A DNA stretch of 18,620 nt from JBBRNH01 sp038230415 (GTDB lineage Bacteria > Bacteroidota > Bacteroidia > Cytophagales > Spirosomataceae). Position numbers and translations under genes: made by a program. The stretch covers positions 1-18,620 of the forward strand of contig JBBRNH010000099.1 of assembly GCA_038230415.1 (NCBI GenBank), read 5' to 3'. Under the pieces are notes generated by a model that was not told the origin of the DNA, ran no database searches, and saw nothing but the letters and a program-made list of their open reading frames with translations. Numbering within the stretch: position 1 is the stretch's first letter; every line of letters starts with the position of its first letter. Shown here piece by piece: positions 7,141 through 14,484 of the stretch.

Positions 7141-7436
7141 TGAAACCCCGCTACCGTTTCTACCTCATCACCGGCTTCGGTTTGCTGGTCTGGATGACGT
7201 TTTTCGACCCGAACGACTTCCGGTCGCAGTTTGCCAACTGGCAGAAACTCCGCGATCTGGAGCAGGAACGGGCGTTTTACGTGGATAAAATCAGGGAAGT
7301 GGAACGGCAACGGCGCGAAGTGCTGGGAACCAACGAACTCCGCGAGAAATTCGCCCGCGAACGCTACCTGATGAAAAAGCCGACCGAAGACGTGTTTGTG
7401 CTGGTGGACGAAAACGGCGAACCGCTTGAAAAATAG
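7140..7436 (+). CDS. Septum formation initiator (FtsB/DivIC) family protein
   Basis: A 98-residue bitopic membrane protein of the FtsB/DivIC family, which with FtsL and FtsQ/DivIB forms the divisome subcomplex that activates septal peptidoglycan synthesis. It shows a short basic N-terminus (KPRYRFY), one membrane helix (about residues 8-22, LITGFGLLVWMTFF), a charged heptad-like coiled coil (about 33-65) and the family's terminal block ARERYLMKKPTEDVF. Position directly after enolase is a known arrangement for this family. The start is GTG 7140 or, five codons earlier, TTG 7125; no ATG fits. Either codon lies within or at the edge of element A, so the original start may have been replaced by the repeat. 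The GTG choice is a judgement. Confidence 0.9.
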   Translation: MKPRYRFYLITGFGLLVWMTFFDPNDFRSQFANWQKLRDLEQERAFYVDKIREVERQRREVLGTNELREKFARERYLMKKPTEDVFVLVDENGEPLEK

Positions 7437-7448
7437 GGGTCAGTGGCA

Positions 7449-7500
7449 AGTGATTAGTGGTTAGTTGGCTTACGCAAACACTCACTAACCACTAACCACT
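7449..7500. repeat. Intergenic palindromic element B
   Basis: Arms 7449-7465 and 7484-7500 are inverted copies with 16 of 17 positions matching, around an 18-nt loop. The 14-mer gttggcttacgcaa at 7464-7477 is identical to 7080-7093 in element A. The right arm consists of tandem actaacc units. It ends 3 bp before the TTG start of the phosphatase gene. Same element family as A, with a shorter loop. Confidence 0.8.
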
Positions 7501-7503
7501 TAG

Positions 7504-7998
7504 TTGATAAACATCCTCTTCGTCTGTCTTGGCAATATCTGCCGCTCGCCCGTTGCTGAGGACGTGTTTCGGCAGTTGGTGGCCGATGCAGGATTAGCCG
7601 GGCAGATCGGGTGTGATTCGGCGGGAACGGCTTCGTACCACCTCGGCGACCTGCCCGACCGACGCAGCCGCGACAATGCCCTCGAACATGGCCTCACGCT
7701 GACACACCGCGCCCGACGGCTCATCGGCGAAGACCTCGGTCTGTTTACCTACATCGTGGCAATGGACTCGGCCAATTTTGAAGCCATTCTGAAACTCAGC
7801 CACCGGAGCGTGGGCCTGATTCCCGACGAAAACGTGTTTTTGCTCCGTGAATTTGACCCCGTTGTGAGCGATCAGCCCGACGTGCCAGACCCGTATTACG
7901 AAGGCCCGGAGGTGTTTGAGGATGTGTATCAAATTGCGCTGCGGTGTTGCGGGCAGTTGCTGGCGTATTTGGTACAGCAACACAACTTAACTCTGTAA
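7504..7998 (+). CDS. Low-molecular-weight protein-tyrosine phosphatase
   Basis: A 164-residue cytoplasmic phosphatase of the LMW-PTP family. The P-loop FVCLGNICRSP gives the CX5R active site, with nucleophile C8 and phosphate-binding R14, and the general acid is D129 in DPYYEG. Length and fold landmarks (CDSAGTASYHLG, DRRSRDNALEHG) are those of a complete enzyme. These proteins remove phosphate from tyrosine, often in bacterial tyrosine-kinase or exopolysaccharide control, but no kinase gene is present here. The only start consistent with the conserved N-terminus is TTG 7504, 3 bp after element B, which may limit translation. The Rpn-like gene follows after 5 bp, indicating co-transcription. 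Confidence 0.95.
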   Translation: MINILFVCLGNICRSPVAEDVFRQLVADAGLAGQIGCDSAGTASYHLGDLPDRRSRDNALEHGLTLTHRARRLIGEDLGLFTYIVAMDSANFEAILKLSHRSVGLIPDENVFLLREFDPVVSDQPDVPDPYYEGPEVFEDVYQIALRCCGQLLAYLVQQHNLTL

Positions 7999-8003
7999 CC
8001 GGC

Positions 8004-8924
8004 GTGAATAACCCGCACGATAAGCTTTTCAAGGCCGTTTTTTCGGAGCCGGATGTGGTTGCGTCGCTCATCGAAGACCTGTTTCCTCCCGAACTCGCGC
8101 AAAATTTAGACACCAGCACGCTCGTGTTAGCAAATGGATCGTTTGTGGACGAAGAACTGACTGAACATTTCGCCGATTTGGTTTTCGACTGCCAAACCAC
8201 CGACCAAACCCCGTTTCAGCTTGCGCTGTTGCTCGAGCATAAAAGCTACACTGATCCGAACATTCACCTGCAATTATTGCGTTACCTAACCAACCGCTGG
8301 CAGGAAGACATTGCCCACGAACGGCCCTGGACACCGATTTTGCCCGTTGTGATTTATCACGGAGCCGCCGGGTGGAAACAGAATTCAGTGACTTCGCGGC
8401 TGGCGGGTATGACAAACGCGCTACAGCGGTTTGTACCGGAATTTGACTATTTGCTGGTTGATTTGAGCGAATTGCCCGATGAGCGAATCGCACGGTTCAG
8501 AAATAACTTTCTGAGGATTACGGCTTTTCTGTTCAAATGGCGCAGCACACAATCGCAGTACGAAACATTGCTGAAACAACGGCTGGCACCGTTGCTGGCA
8601 ATGGCGGATGCGCGGCAGGAATCCCGATTAGAGCCATTGCTGATTTACGTGGCTGAAACGGGTAACTTGTCGAACGCTGATTTAATTTTAATTCTCAGAA
8701 CTGTTTCACGTCGAATACAAAGTAAAGTTATGACAACTGCTGAACGCTGGCGCATGGAAGGCCGCATGGAAGGCCGCATGGAAGTTACCAATCGCCATAT
8801 CGTAGGATTAATTCGCGTTGGGATGGCCCCCGAAGCCATTGCTACGGCCTTTGAAATGACCGTAGCTGAAGTGCGGGCCATTATCCAGAAAATTCAGGCG
8901 CAGGGAAACGCCCCCCAATCATGA
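8004..8924 (+). CDS. Rpn / transposase_31 family putative nuclease
   Basis: A 306-residue protein of the Rpn recombination-promoting nuclease family (transposase_31, PD-(D/E)XK superfamily). The opening HDKLFKAVFSEPDVVASL and the core HFADLVF then LALLLEHKSY give the expected active-site pattern: D58, E78 and K80. YLTNRWQ and ILPVVIYHGA are also typical. E. coli Rpn proteins are DNA endonucleases that stimulate RecA-independent transfer; the role here is inferred. The C-terminus carries a 12-bp tandem duplication (RMEG repeats) and a helix-turn-helix-like tail (GMAPEAIATAFEMTVAEVRAII). Start is taken as GTG 8004, since HDKLFKAVF is normally near the N-terminus; the frame continues 20 codons up into the phosphatase gene. 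Its stop overlaps the gpmI ATG by 4 bp (ATGA), implying translational coupling to a glycolytic enzyme. Confidence 0.88.
   Translation: MNNPHDKLFKAVFSEPDVVASLIEDLFPPELAQNLDTSTLVLANGSFVDEELTEHFADLVFDCQTTDQTPFQLALLLEHKSYTDPNIHLQLLRYLTNRWQEDIAHERPWTPILPVVIYHGAAGWKQNSVTSRLAGMTNALQRFVPEFDYLLVDLSELPDERIARFRNNFLRITAFLFKWRSTQSQYETLLKQRLAPLLAMADARQESRLEPLLIYVAETGNLSNADLILILRTVSRRIQSKVMTTAERWRMEGRMEGRMEVTNRHIVGLIRVGMAPEAIATAFEMTVAEVRAIIQKIQAQGNAPQS
8751..8786 (+). repeat. 12-bp tandem repeat, three copies, inside the Rpn-like gene
   Basis: cgcatggaaggc occurs at 8751-8762 and 8763-8774, and a third copy with two final changes at 8775-8786. It encodes RMEG-RMEG-RMEV. Being a multiple of three, copy-number change by slippage would keep the frame and alter only linker length between the nuclease domain and the C-terminal tail. 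Confidence 0.9.
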
Positions 8925-10456
8925 ATAAAAAAGTTATCCTCCTCATCCTCGACGGGTGGGGCATCACCACTCAGCCCGACCGCTCGGCCTTGGCCGCAGC
9001 CCACACGCCCTACGTTGATTCGCTGTTTCAGCACTATCCGCACAGCAAACTCGAAGCCTCTGGGCTGGCCGTTGGGCTCCCCGCCGGGCAGATGGGCAAC
9101 TCCGAAGTGGGCCACACGAATCTCGGCGCAGGACGGGTGGTGTATCAGGATTTGGTCAAAATCAACAAAGCCGTTGCCGAACACACGCTCGATACCGAAC
9201 CCGTTTTACTCGACGCACTGAACTATGCTAAAACCAATGGCAAGAAAGTCCACTTGATCGGCTTGGTGTCTGATGGCGGTGTTCACGCCCATATCAGCCA
9301 CCTCGAAGGCTTGTTGAGCATCGCTCATCATGCCGGGCTGACCGACGTATTTGTTCATGCTTTTACCGATGGCCGCGACACTGACCCCAAAAGTGGGCTG
9401 GGCTTTCTGGCTGATTTACAGGCCGCTATGCAAAAAACCACCGGCCATATTGCCAGCATTACGGGGCGGTATTTTGCCATGGACCGCGATAATCGGTGGG
9501 AGCGCGTCAAACTTGCTTACGATGCACTTGTTCACGGCACCGGCCAACGGATTGCTGAAAGTGACCTGCTGACTGCCGTGCAGCAAGCCTACGATGCCGG
9601 CACAACCGACGAGTTTATCCAGCCCATTATTGCCACTAACTCCGACGGACAGCCCGTTGCCATGATTGAGCCGGGCGATGTGGTGCTGTGCTTTAACTTC
9701 CGCACCGACCGGGGCCGCGAAATCACCATTGCCCTGACGCAACAAGCCTTCCCGGAGCAACAGATGCAGCCGCTCGATTTGTATTATGTGACGATGGCAA
9801 ACTACGATGCTGATTTTAAGAACGTCCATGTTATTTTCGATAAAGACAACCTGACCAACACGCTCGGCGAGGTGATTGCCGACATTGGCCGGACGCAAAT
9901 CAGAATTGCCGAGACCGAGAAATACCCGCACGTTACGTTTTTCTTTTCGGGCGGACGCGAGGAACCGTTTGGTGGTGAACGCCGACTGCTGTGTCCGTCG
10001 CCGAAAGATGTGAAAACATACGATCTGAAACCCGAAATGTCGGCCCGTGCTATTCGGGATGCCATTGTACCGGAGTTAGAAAAAGAATCTGCCGATTTCA
10101 TCTGCCTGAACTTCGCCAATACCGACATGGTGGGGCATACGGGCGTATTCTCTGCCGTTGTGAAAGCCGCTGAAACCGTGGACGAATGTGCCAAAGCTGT
10201 GATTGAAACAGCGCGGGCGCACGGCTACACGAGCATCGTAATTGCCGATCATGGCAATGCTGAGTACATGATTAACGACGACGGCTCGCCCAACACGGCC
10301 CACACAACGGGTTTGGTGCCGTGCATTTTGGTGGATAACGACTTCCGCCCGGCGTTGCACGATGGTAAACTCGCCGACATTGCGCCAACGATCCTGCACC
10401 TGATGGGCATTGACCAACCGGCAGACATGACCGGCACGAGTCTAATTGCTGATTGA
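8921..10456 (+). CDS. gpmI: 2,3-bisphosphoglycerate-independent phosphoglycerate mutase
   Basis: A 511-residue cofactor-independent phosphoglycerate mutase, interconverting 3- and 2-phosphoglycerate through a phosphoserine intermediate with two metal ions. The alkaline-phosphatase-like fold signatures are complete: metal Asp in ILDGWG (D11), nucleophile S61 in GNSEVGHTNLGAGR, DGRDTDP, the SITGRYFAMDRDNRW block, NFRTDRGRE, FFFSGGREEPFGGERR, NFANTDMVGHTG, ADHGNAE and NTAHTTGLVPC. Length is standard. Its ATG overlaps the upstream Rpn-like stop by 4 bp. With enolase in the same run of genes, it supplies consecutive lower-glycolysis steps. There is no terminator right after it; a hicA-like remnant begins 2 bp past the stop. 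Confidence 0.99.
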   Translation: MNKKVILLILDGWGITTQPDRSALAAAHTPYVDSLFQHYPHSKLEASGLAVGLPAGQMGNSEVGHTNLGAGRVVYQDLVKINKAVAEHTLDTEPVLLDALNYAKTNGKKVHLIGLVSDGGVHAHISHLEGLLSIAHHAGLTDVFVHAFTDGRDTDPKSGLGFLADLQAAMQKTTGHIASITGRYFAMDRDNRWERVKLAYDALVHGTGQRIAESDLLTAVQQAYDAGTTDEFIQPIIATNSDGQPVAMIEPGDVVLCFNFRTDRGREITIALTQQAFPEQQMQPLDLYYVTMANYDADFKNVHVIFDKDNLTNTLGEVIADIGRTQIRIAETEKYPHVTFFFSGGREEPFGGERRLLCPSPKDVKTYDLKPEMSARAIRDAIVPELEKESADFICLNFANTDMVGHTGVFSAVVKAAETVDECAKAVIETARAHGYTSIVIADHGNAEYMINDDGSPNTAHTTGLVPCILVDNDFRPALHDGKLADIAPTILHLMGIDQPADMTGTSLIAD

Positions 10457-10458
10457 CG

Positions 10459-10518
10459 ATGCCCCGTAAAGTCAGGCAACTTATTCAGGCACTCGAACAG
10501 GCAGGTTTTTTTAAGTAA
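10459..10518 (+). pseudogene. Truncated HicA toxin N-terminus
   Basis: This 20-codon frame reads MPRKVRQLIQALEQAGFFK and then stops. It matches the opening of HicA mRNA-interferase toxins of the MPRK(V/I)R.LI..LE.AGF type, which continue with a Gly-Ser-His-Arg core. The core, including the catalytic His, is missing: sequence after codon 18 is unrelated AT-rich DNA. It starts 2 bp after gpmI, so it may still be transcribed and translated as a short peptide. The assignment rests on a short match; a chance resemblance is possible but unlikely. Confidence 0.65.
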
Positions 10519-10585
10519 ATTAATAGTAAAGATGAAGGTATAAACATAAATAAAGTGTTGGTAATCAAATAAAAACAAGTCTAAC

Positions 10586-10911
10586 CTTGATGATAATATT
10601 TTTGAACTCACTAATATCATAAGTGACTATATCGTGTCTTTGGACAGTTCGATAGAAGAAGCACCCCAAAAGCATTACATCGCCTACAAGACAAGTCAAA
10701 ACTTTGCTTGCTTGTAGACATACAAGAAAAATCAACTTTGTAGATGAAACTTAATAGTGACGAAGTTAAACCGATGCCCAGATAAGCAAGAGACGTAAAA
10801 GAAATTGGGCATTTTGGAACAGGTGACTTTGAATTGACAATTAAGGATTTAGCAGATTTTAAAGAAACTAAATACTTGATAAGCGAAGCCTGTAAGAATA
10901 CAGGGGGACAA
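10586..10911 (+). pseudogene. Decayed DUF5655 domain gene
   Basis: Conceptual translation recovers a DUF5655 domain, a C-terminal module found in proteins with DUF91/NucS-like or other nuclease-type domains. In the first frame LDDNIFELTNIISDYIVS leads to APQKHYIAYKTSQNFACL, then a TAG at 10715. The homology resumes one base earlier, in the frame of 10714 (VDIQEKST), is hit by TAG at 10741, and continues with LNSDEVKPMPR, a TAA at 10783, then ARDVKEIGHFGTGDFELT and IKDLADFKETKYLISEA. A frameshift and two stops make it non-functional. The region is far more AT-rich than its surroundings, suggesting acquired DNA. The upstream domain of the original protein is absent. Confidence 0.8.
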
Positions 10912-10934
10912 TATATTTCTCCCTTTATCCTAAC

Positions 10935-10976
10935 CAACAAAAAGGCCGGGTCTTGTAAGACCCGGCCTTTTTGTTG
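10935..10976. terminator. Strong bidirectional intrinsic terminator
   Basis: A perfect 20-bp inverted repeat (10935-10954 with 10957-10976) with a GC-rich core flanked by A5 and T5. It lies 16 bp past the stop of the minus-strand Oar-like gene and also faces the plus-strand scar, so it insulates the convergent units. Confidence 0.95.
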
Positions 10977-10992
10977 ATACTAACCTCCTGAC

Positions 10993-13900
10993 TCAGAACG
11001 AATACCGCAACCCAATCTGCATCCGCCAGCGCGAAATCAGTTGCGAATCGTTGAAGAACGTCGTTTTCTGGTTCGCATCGAAACTGTACGTCACGGCTCC
11101 CGTTGCTACATCGGTCGAAACGCCGAGCGGCTGGGCCAGACCCGTGTAGGATGCAAACTGCCGCACACCCCAGTTTGAATTGAGCAGGTTGCCAAAGTTC
11201 AGCACGTCAATACTCAACTGGAAGTTTTTGGCTTGTTTGCCAACCCGGAGTTCCTGCAAAATCCGCACATCGAGCGTGGAGAACCAGGGTGTGAAGGCCG
11301 CAAACTTCTCGGACACCTTGCCCCGGTTGGCACTCAGGTATTTATCCTGTTGAATGTAGGCTTCCAGCCCGGCGCGTTGGGAAGCCTGCTGCGCGTCGGT
11401 TCCCGAAAATTTCATGGTTCCTAACTGCGCCGATGTCGGGATAAACAGGAGGTCGTTCGAGAAGCCGCCGTCGTTGTTGATGTCGCCCGCGTAGGTGTAG
11501 CTATACCGTGCGCCCTCGGTGTATTCGGTCAGGGCTGAGAGCGTGGTGGCCCAGCGTGTGCCATACACAAACCGTTTCGAGAGCGAGCCGACAAACCGCT
11601 GCCGGTTGCCATAACTCGCTTGCCCGTTGAGTGCCTGATTCACGTTGCCGTAGGTCGGGTTGCGGTCGTAGGCATCCGATGAAATCTCGGCACTCAGCGA
11701 CGAGGCTTCGCGGGCCGCTAAAAAGTTGTAGCCCAAACTGACATACATTCCGTTTGTCCACGTCCGCTGCACCTGCAAACTGCTGTTGAATGAGTAGCCG
11801 AGTTTGGTGTTGGTAAACACATACGCGTTTACCGGCCCGCCAAACTGCTGCGATTGGTCGGTTGTTTTGTAGAACGGACGGCTATCGGGCGTTTGCAGGG
11901 TGCCGGACGGGGTTTTCAGGCCATAATTCCGCACGATCATCGCGTTCACGTCTTTGTTGTACAGGATGTCTGCCGAGGCAATCCAGCCGCTGGCAAACTT
12001 GTGGTCGTAGCCAATGCTGGTTTTCCAGACCTGTGGAAACTTGAAATCAGGCGCGGTGGTGCAGTAGAAATAGAAGTTTGGGTTTGCCACCTGATTGCCG
12101 ATCCAGACAAACGGAAACCGGCCCGTAAACAAGCCCGTGCCGCCCCGCAGTTTGCGGGTTCCGTTGCCCAAGATGTCGTAGTTAAAGCCAACGCGGGGCG
12201 AAAACAACGGCGTTTGCTTCGGCAATTCCAGTGAGTTCAGCTTCGTAGGGGTTCCGTTCTCGTTATAGTACTGGATGTCAGGAAAATAACAGCAGTTTCG
12301 ATCCGGCTTGATGTTTTCTTCAATCTTCTCTTTCGTGTTGAAGTACAGTGGCACGTCAACTTTCAGGCCGTAGGTCAGGTTAAACCTGGGCGTAACGGCA
12401 AATTCGTCCTGCCCATATACCGAAAACTGCCCCACGTTGGTCTGCGCCAATGCCCATTTCCCGGCGGCAAACGTAGATTTCGCACCCGCCACCGACTTGG
12501 TAAAGTCAGCCGTTTTACTCGCGGCCACAAAATCTGTTACAGACGCATAGCCCGGCCCAAATACGCCATCGTAGGTGCCGAGATTAAACGAGTTGTCGAA
12601 ACTGAATTTCTCGAAACTCGTGCCAAGCGTGATGGTGTGTTTCCCGGCGTAGATATTAAAGTTGTCGGTAAATTGAAACACGCGCTGATCGAGCCGGTTG
12701 TTGATCGAGAACGGCTCATGCCCGGCCACAATGTAGCGCACCCCATCTTTGTTGATATTAATAGTCGGGAAAGGCGACGAGAACGGGTTCCGCGAATCGT
12801 TGAAGACCGTATAACCCACCTGCAACTTGTTGGCAAAACGCCCGTTGAAGTTCGAGTTGAGTTCGATAATCCCGCCGTTCAGCTTGTTTACGATCTGATA
12901 ACCAGACGAGTAATACTGCAACGTGAGGAAATCAGGCCCGCGCCGACCGATGGCCGAGGGGTTGGCGGGCAGGTCGCGTTTGGCATCCAAAAAGTTGTAA
13001 ATAAACGACAGCTTGTGGTTTTGGCTGATGTTCCAGTCGAGTTTCAGGATACCCTTGTTGTTGGTCGTTTTATGGGTAAAGTTCTCGTAAGCCCCCGGTT
13101 CGTAGCCCAATCCGCGCAGGGTTGTCCCGACCAAATCAAGATCAGAAGCTAGCACCCGCGACACGTTCGTACCCGTCAGGCCGGGCCGGTTTGCCACCCA
13201 GCCCGCCGTGCCGAGGTCAGACCGACGGTCGGCTTCGGCGTTGATAAAGAAGAACAATTTGTTTTTAATGAGCGGCCCGCCGAGGCTAAACCCGAACTGA
13301 TTCTGACTCGAAGCCGGTACGGTGATATCGGTGCCTTTGACGCGCTTGCCGGTCAAATCCTGATTTCGGTAGAACTGAAACACCGTTCCATGCACTTCAT
13401 TGGTGCCCGACTTGGTTACGGCGTTGACTGCCGCGCCGGTGAATCCCGACTGTGTGACATCAAACGGCGAGAGGGCCACCTGCACCTGCTCAATGGCATC
13501 GAGCGAAACGGGTTGCGCGTCGGCCTGACCGCCCGGCGTGGCCGCGTCTAACCCAAACGGGTTGTTGAAATTGGCTCCGTTCAGCGAGAAGTTGTTGTAC
13601 CGGAAGTTACGCCCGCCGAACGAACCGTCTCCGCCCGACATCGGTGTTAGGCGGGTATAGTCGAAAATCGAGCGTTTGATGGTCGGCAAGGTGCGGAGTT
13701 GCTCGCTGCTGATGTTGGTTTGTGCACCGGTGCGGGCGTTGTTCAGCACATCGTTGGCATCGGCAGAGATTTTCACCTCGGTCAGGGTTTGGCTCTCGGC
13801 CACGAGTTTGGCGTTGAGGGGCAGTTTTTGGCCCAGACTCAGGGAGACGTTTTCGAGGGTTTGGGTCTTGAAGCCGACGTAGCTAATCGTGATTTTGTAG

Positions 13901-14124
13901 GGGCCACCGATACGCATATTGGGCAGGTTATACTGGCCTTCGGTGCGGGTGGTAACGCCGTATTGGGTGCCGGTGGGCTGGTGAACGGCCAAAACGGTGG
14001 CTCCGGGCAGCCCGGCCCCGGCCAGGTCGGTAACATTACCGTAAACCGAGGCCGTTGTTACCTGGGCGTAAGTCGTTGAAAATCCTGCCAGTAGCAGAGC
14101 AATTATGTAGAGAATTTGACGCAT
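10993..14124 (-). CDS. Oar-like TonB-dependent outer membrane protein
   Basis: A 1043-residue outer membrane protein. Domains in order: a signal peptide (MRQILYIIALLLAGFSTTYA, cleavage before Q21); a carboxypeptidase-regulatory-like beta-sandwich (about 22-110, SVYGNVTDLAGAGLPGATV and YKITISYVGFKT); a TonB plug (about 115-245, ISSEQLRTLPT, NNFSLNGANFNNPFG, SLDAIEQVQVALSPFDV, GAAVNAVTKSGTNEVHG); and a long beta-barrel ending in the aromatic RMQIGLRYSF, the expected outer-membrane insertion signal. The ALSPFDV and VTKSGTNE pattern matches the Oar/OmpA-related TonB-receptor group, not SusC, and there is no SusD partner next to it. Ligand unknown. It is a single-gene unit ended by the terminator at 10935-10976. 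No frameshift is seen across 3.1 kb. Confidence 0.93.
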   Translation of the reverse strand: MRQILYIIALLLAGFSTTYAQVTTASVYGNVTDLAGAGLPGATVLAVHQPTGTQYGVTTRTEGQYNLPNMRIGGPYKITISYVGFKTQTLENVSLSLGQKLPLNAKLVAESQTLTEVKISADANDVLNNARTGAQTNISSEQLRTLPTIKRSIFDYTRLTPMSGGDGSFGGRNFRYNNFSLNGANFNNPFGLDAATPGGQADAQPVSLDAIEQVQVALSPFDVTQSGFTGAAVNAVTKSGTNEVHGTVFQFYRNQDLTGKRVKGTDITVPASSQNQFGFSLGGPLIKNKLFFFINAEADRRSDLGTAGWVANRPGLTGTNVSRVLASDLDLVGTTLRGLGYEPGAYENFTHKTTNNKGILKLDWNISQNHKLSFIYNFLDAKRDLPANPSAIGRRGPDFLTLQYYSSGYQIVNKLNGGIIELNSNFNGRFANKLQVGYTVFNDSRNPFSSPFPTININKDGVRYIVAGHEPFSINNRLDQRVFQFTDNFNIYAGKHTITLGTSFEKFSFDNSFNLGTYDGVFGPGYASVTDFVAASKTADFTKSVAGAKSTFAAGKWALAQTNVGQFSVYGQDEFAVTPRFNLTYGLKVDVPLYFNTKEKIEENIKPDRNCCYFPDIQYYNENGTPTKLNSLELPKQTPLFSPRVGFNYDILGNGTRKLRGGTGLFTGRFPFVWIGNQVANPNFYFYCTTAPDFKFPQVWKTSIGYDHKFASGWIASADILYNKDVNAMIVRNYGLKTPSGTLQTPDSRPFYKTTDQSQQFGGPVNAYVFTNTKLGYSFNSSLQVQRTWTNGMYVSLGYNFLAAREASSLSAEISSDAYDRNPTYGNVNQALNGQASYGNRQRFVGSLSKRFVYGTRWATTLSALTEYTEGARYSYTYAGDINNDGGFSNDLLFIPTSAQLGTMKFSGTDAQQASQRAGLEAYIQQDKYLSANRGKVSEKFAAFTPWFSTLDVRILQELRVGKQAKNFQLSIDVLNFGNLLNSNWGVRQFASYTGLAQPLGVSTDVATGAVTYSFDANQKTTFFNDSQLISRWRMQIGLRYSF

Positions 14125-14159
14125 AATAGGGTAGATTACAGTTAGATGAACACTACTTG

Positions 14160-14167
14160 TAAAAATA
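14160..14167 (-). promoter_or_regulatory. Possible -7 element for the Oar-like gene
   Basis: Read on the minus strand this is TATTTTTA, matching TAnnTTTG at all but the final base, 35 bp before the start codon in the AT-rich divergent intergenic region 14125-14234. No -33 element is clear. Weak support. Confidence 0.25.
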
Positions 14168-14234
14168 GCCTATCGGGTACGAACGCTTCACATTTACTTC
14201 ATAAATTCGTAATAATTCCTTAATAAATCACAAC

Positions 14235-14432
14235 ATGAAACCAATCTTGATTGATCAAAACGGCTTCACCGGGAGTGTTCTTTACAACCCCGAAGACCGT
14301 GTTTTTCACGGTAAGATCGAGTTCATTACCGATTTGGTAACGTTTGAAGGCACGAGTGTAGATGAACTCGAAACCGCCTTTGCCGAAGCCGTGGACGATT
14401 ACTTAGAACTGTGCGAAGCCGTTGGCAAATGA
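14235..14432 (+). CDS. Short HicB-like protein (orphan antitoxin domain)
   Basis: A 65-residue protein with the HicB antitoxin N-terminal fold: GFTGSVLYNPEDRVFHGKI, then DLVTFEGTSVDELETAFAEAVDDYLELCEAVGK. In intact HicB of this type, this partial RNase-H-like domain is followed by a ribbon-helix-helix DNA-binding segment that represses the operon. Here the frame stops right after the domain, where the linker should begin, and a terminator overlaps the stop, so self-repression is unlikely. No HicA gene is adjacent; the only HicA-like trace in the window is the fragment at 10459-10518. It may be a remnant of a lost hicAB pair or a stand-alone domain. Upstream 14202-14209 (TAAATTCG) is one base off a -7 consensus. 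Confidence 0.8.
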   Translation: MKPILIDQNGFTGSVLYNPEDRVFHGKIEFITDLVTFEGTSVDELETAFAEAVDDYLELCEAVGK

Positions 14433-14461
14433 AAAAGCCGAAGCAACTGCCCCGGCTTTTT
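14432..14461. terminator. Bidirectional terminator after HicB-like gene
   Basis: 9-bp arms aaaaagccg (14432-14440) and cggcttttt (14453-14461) enclose a 12-nt loop, with an A-run and a T-run at the ends. The left arm starts within the HicB-like stop codon. It can also end the minus-strand Uma2 transcript, whose gene stops 24 bp to the right. Confidence 0.8.
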
Positions 14462-14484
14462 GATTCTGCTATGTCGTAAAAATA

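Noticed and set aside
10617..10940. 107-codon minus-strand frame in the AT-rich region
   Set aside because: The plus strand carries clear decayed DUF5655 similarity over the same bases, so the minus-strand frame is more likely chance.
10459..14432. Treating the HicA fragment and the HicB-like gene as one split hicAB pair
   Set aside because: They are 3.7 kb apart, separated by a large gene on the other strand and a terminator, and appear to belong to different HicA/HicB subtypes.
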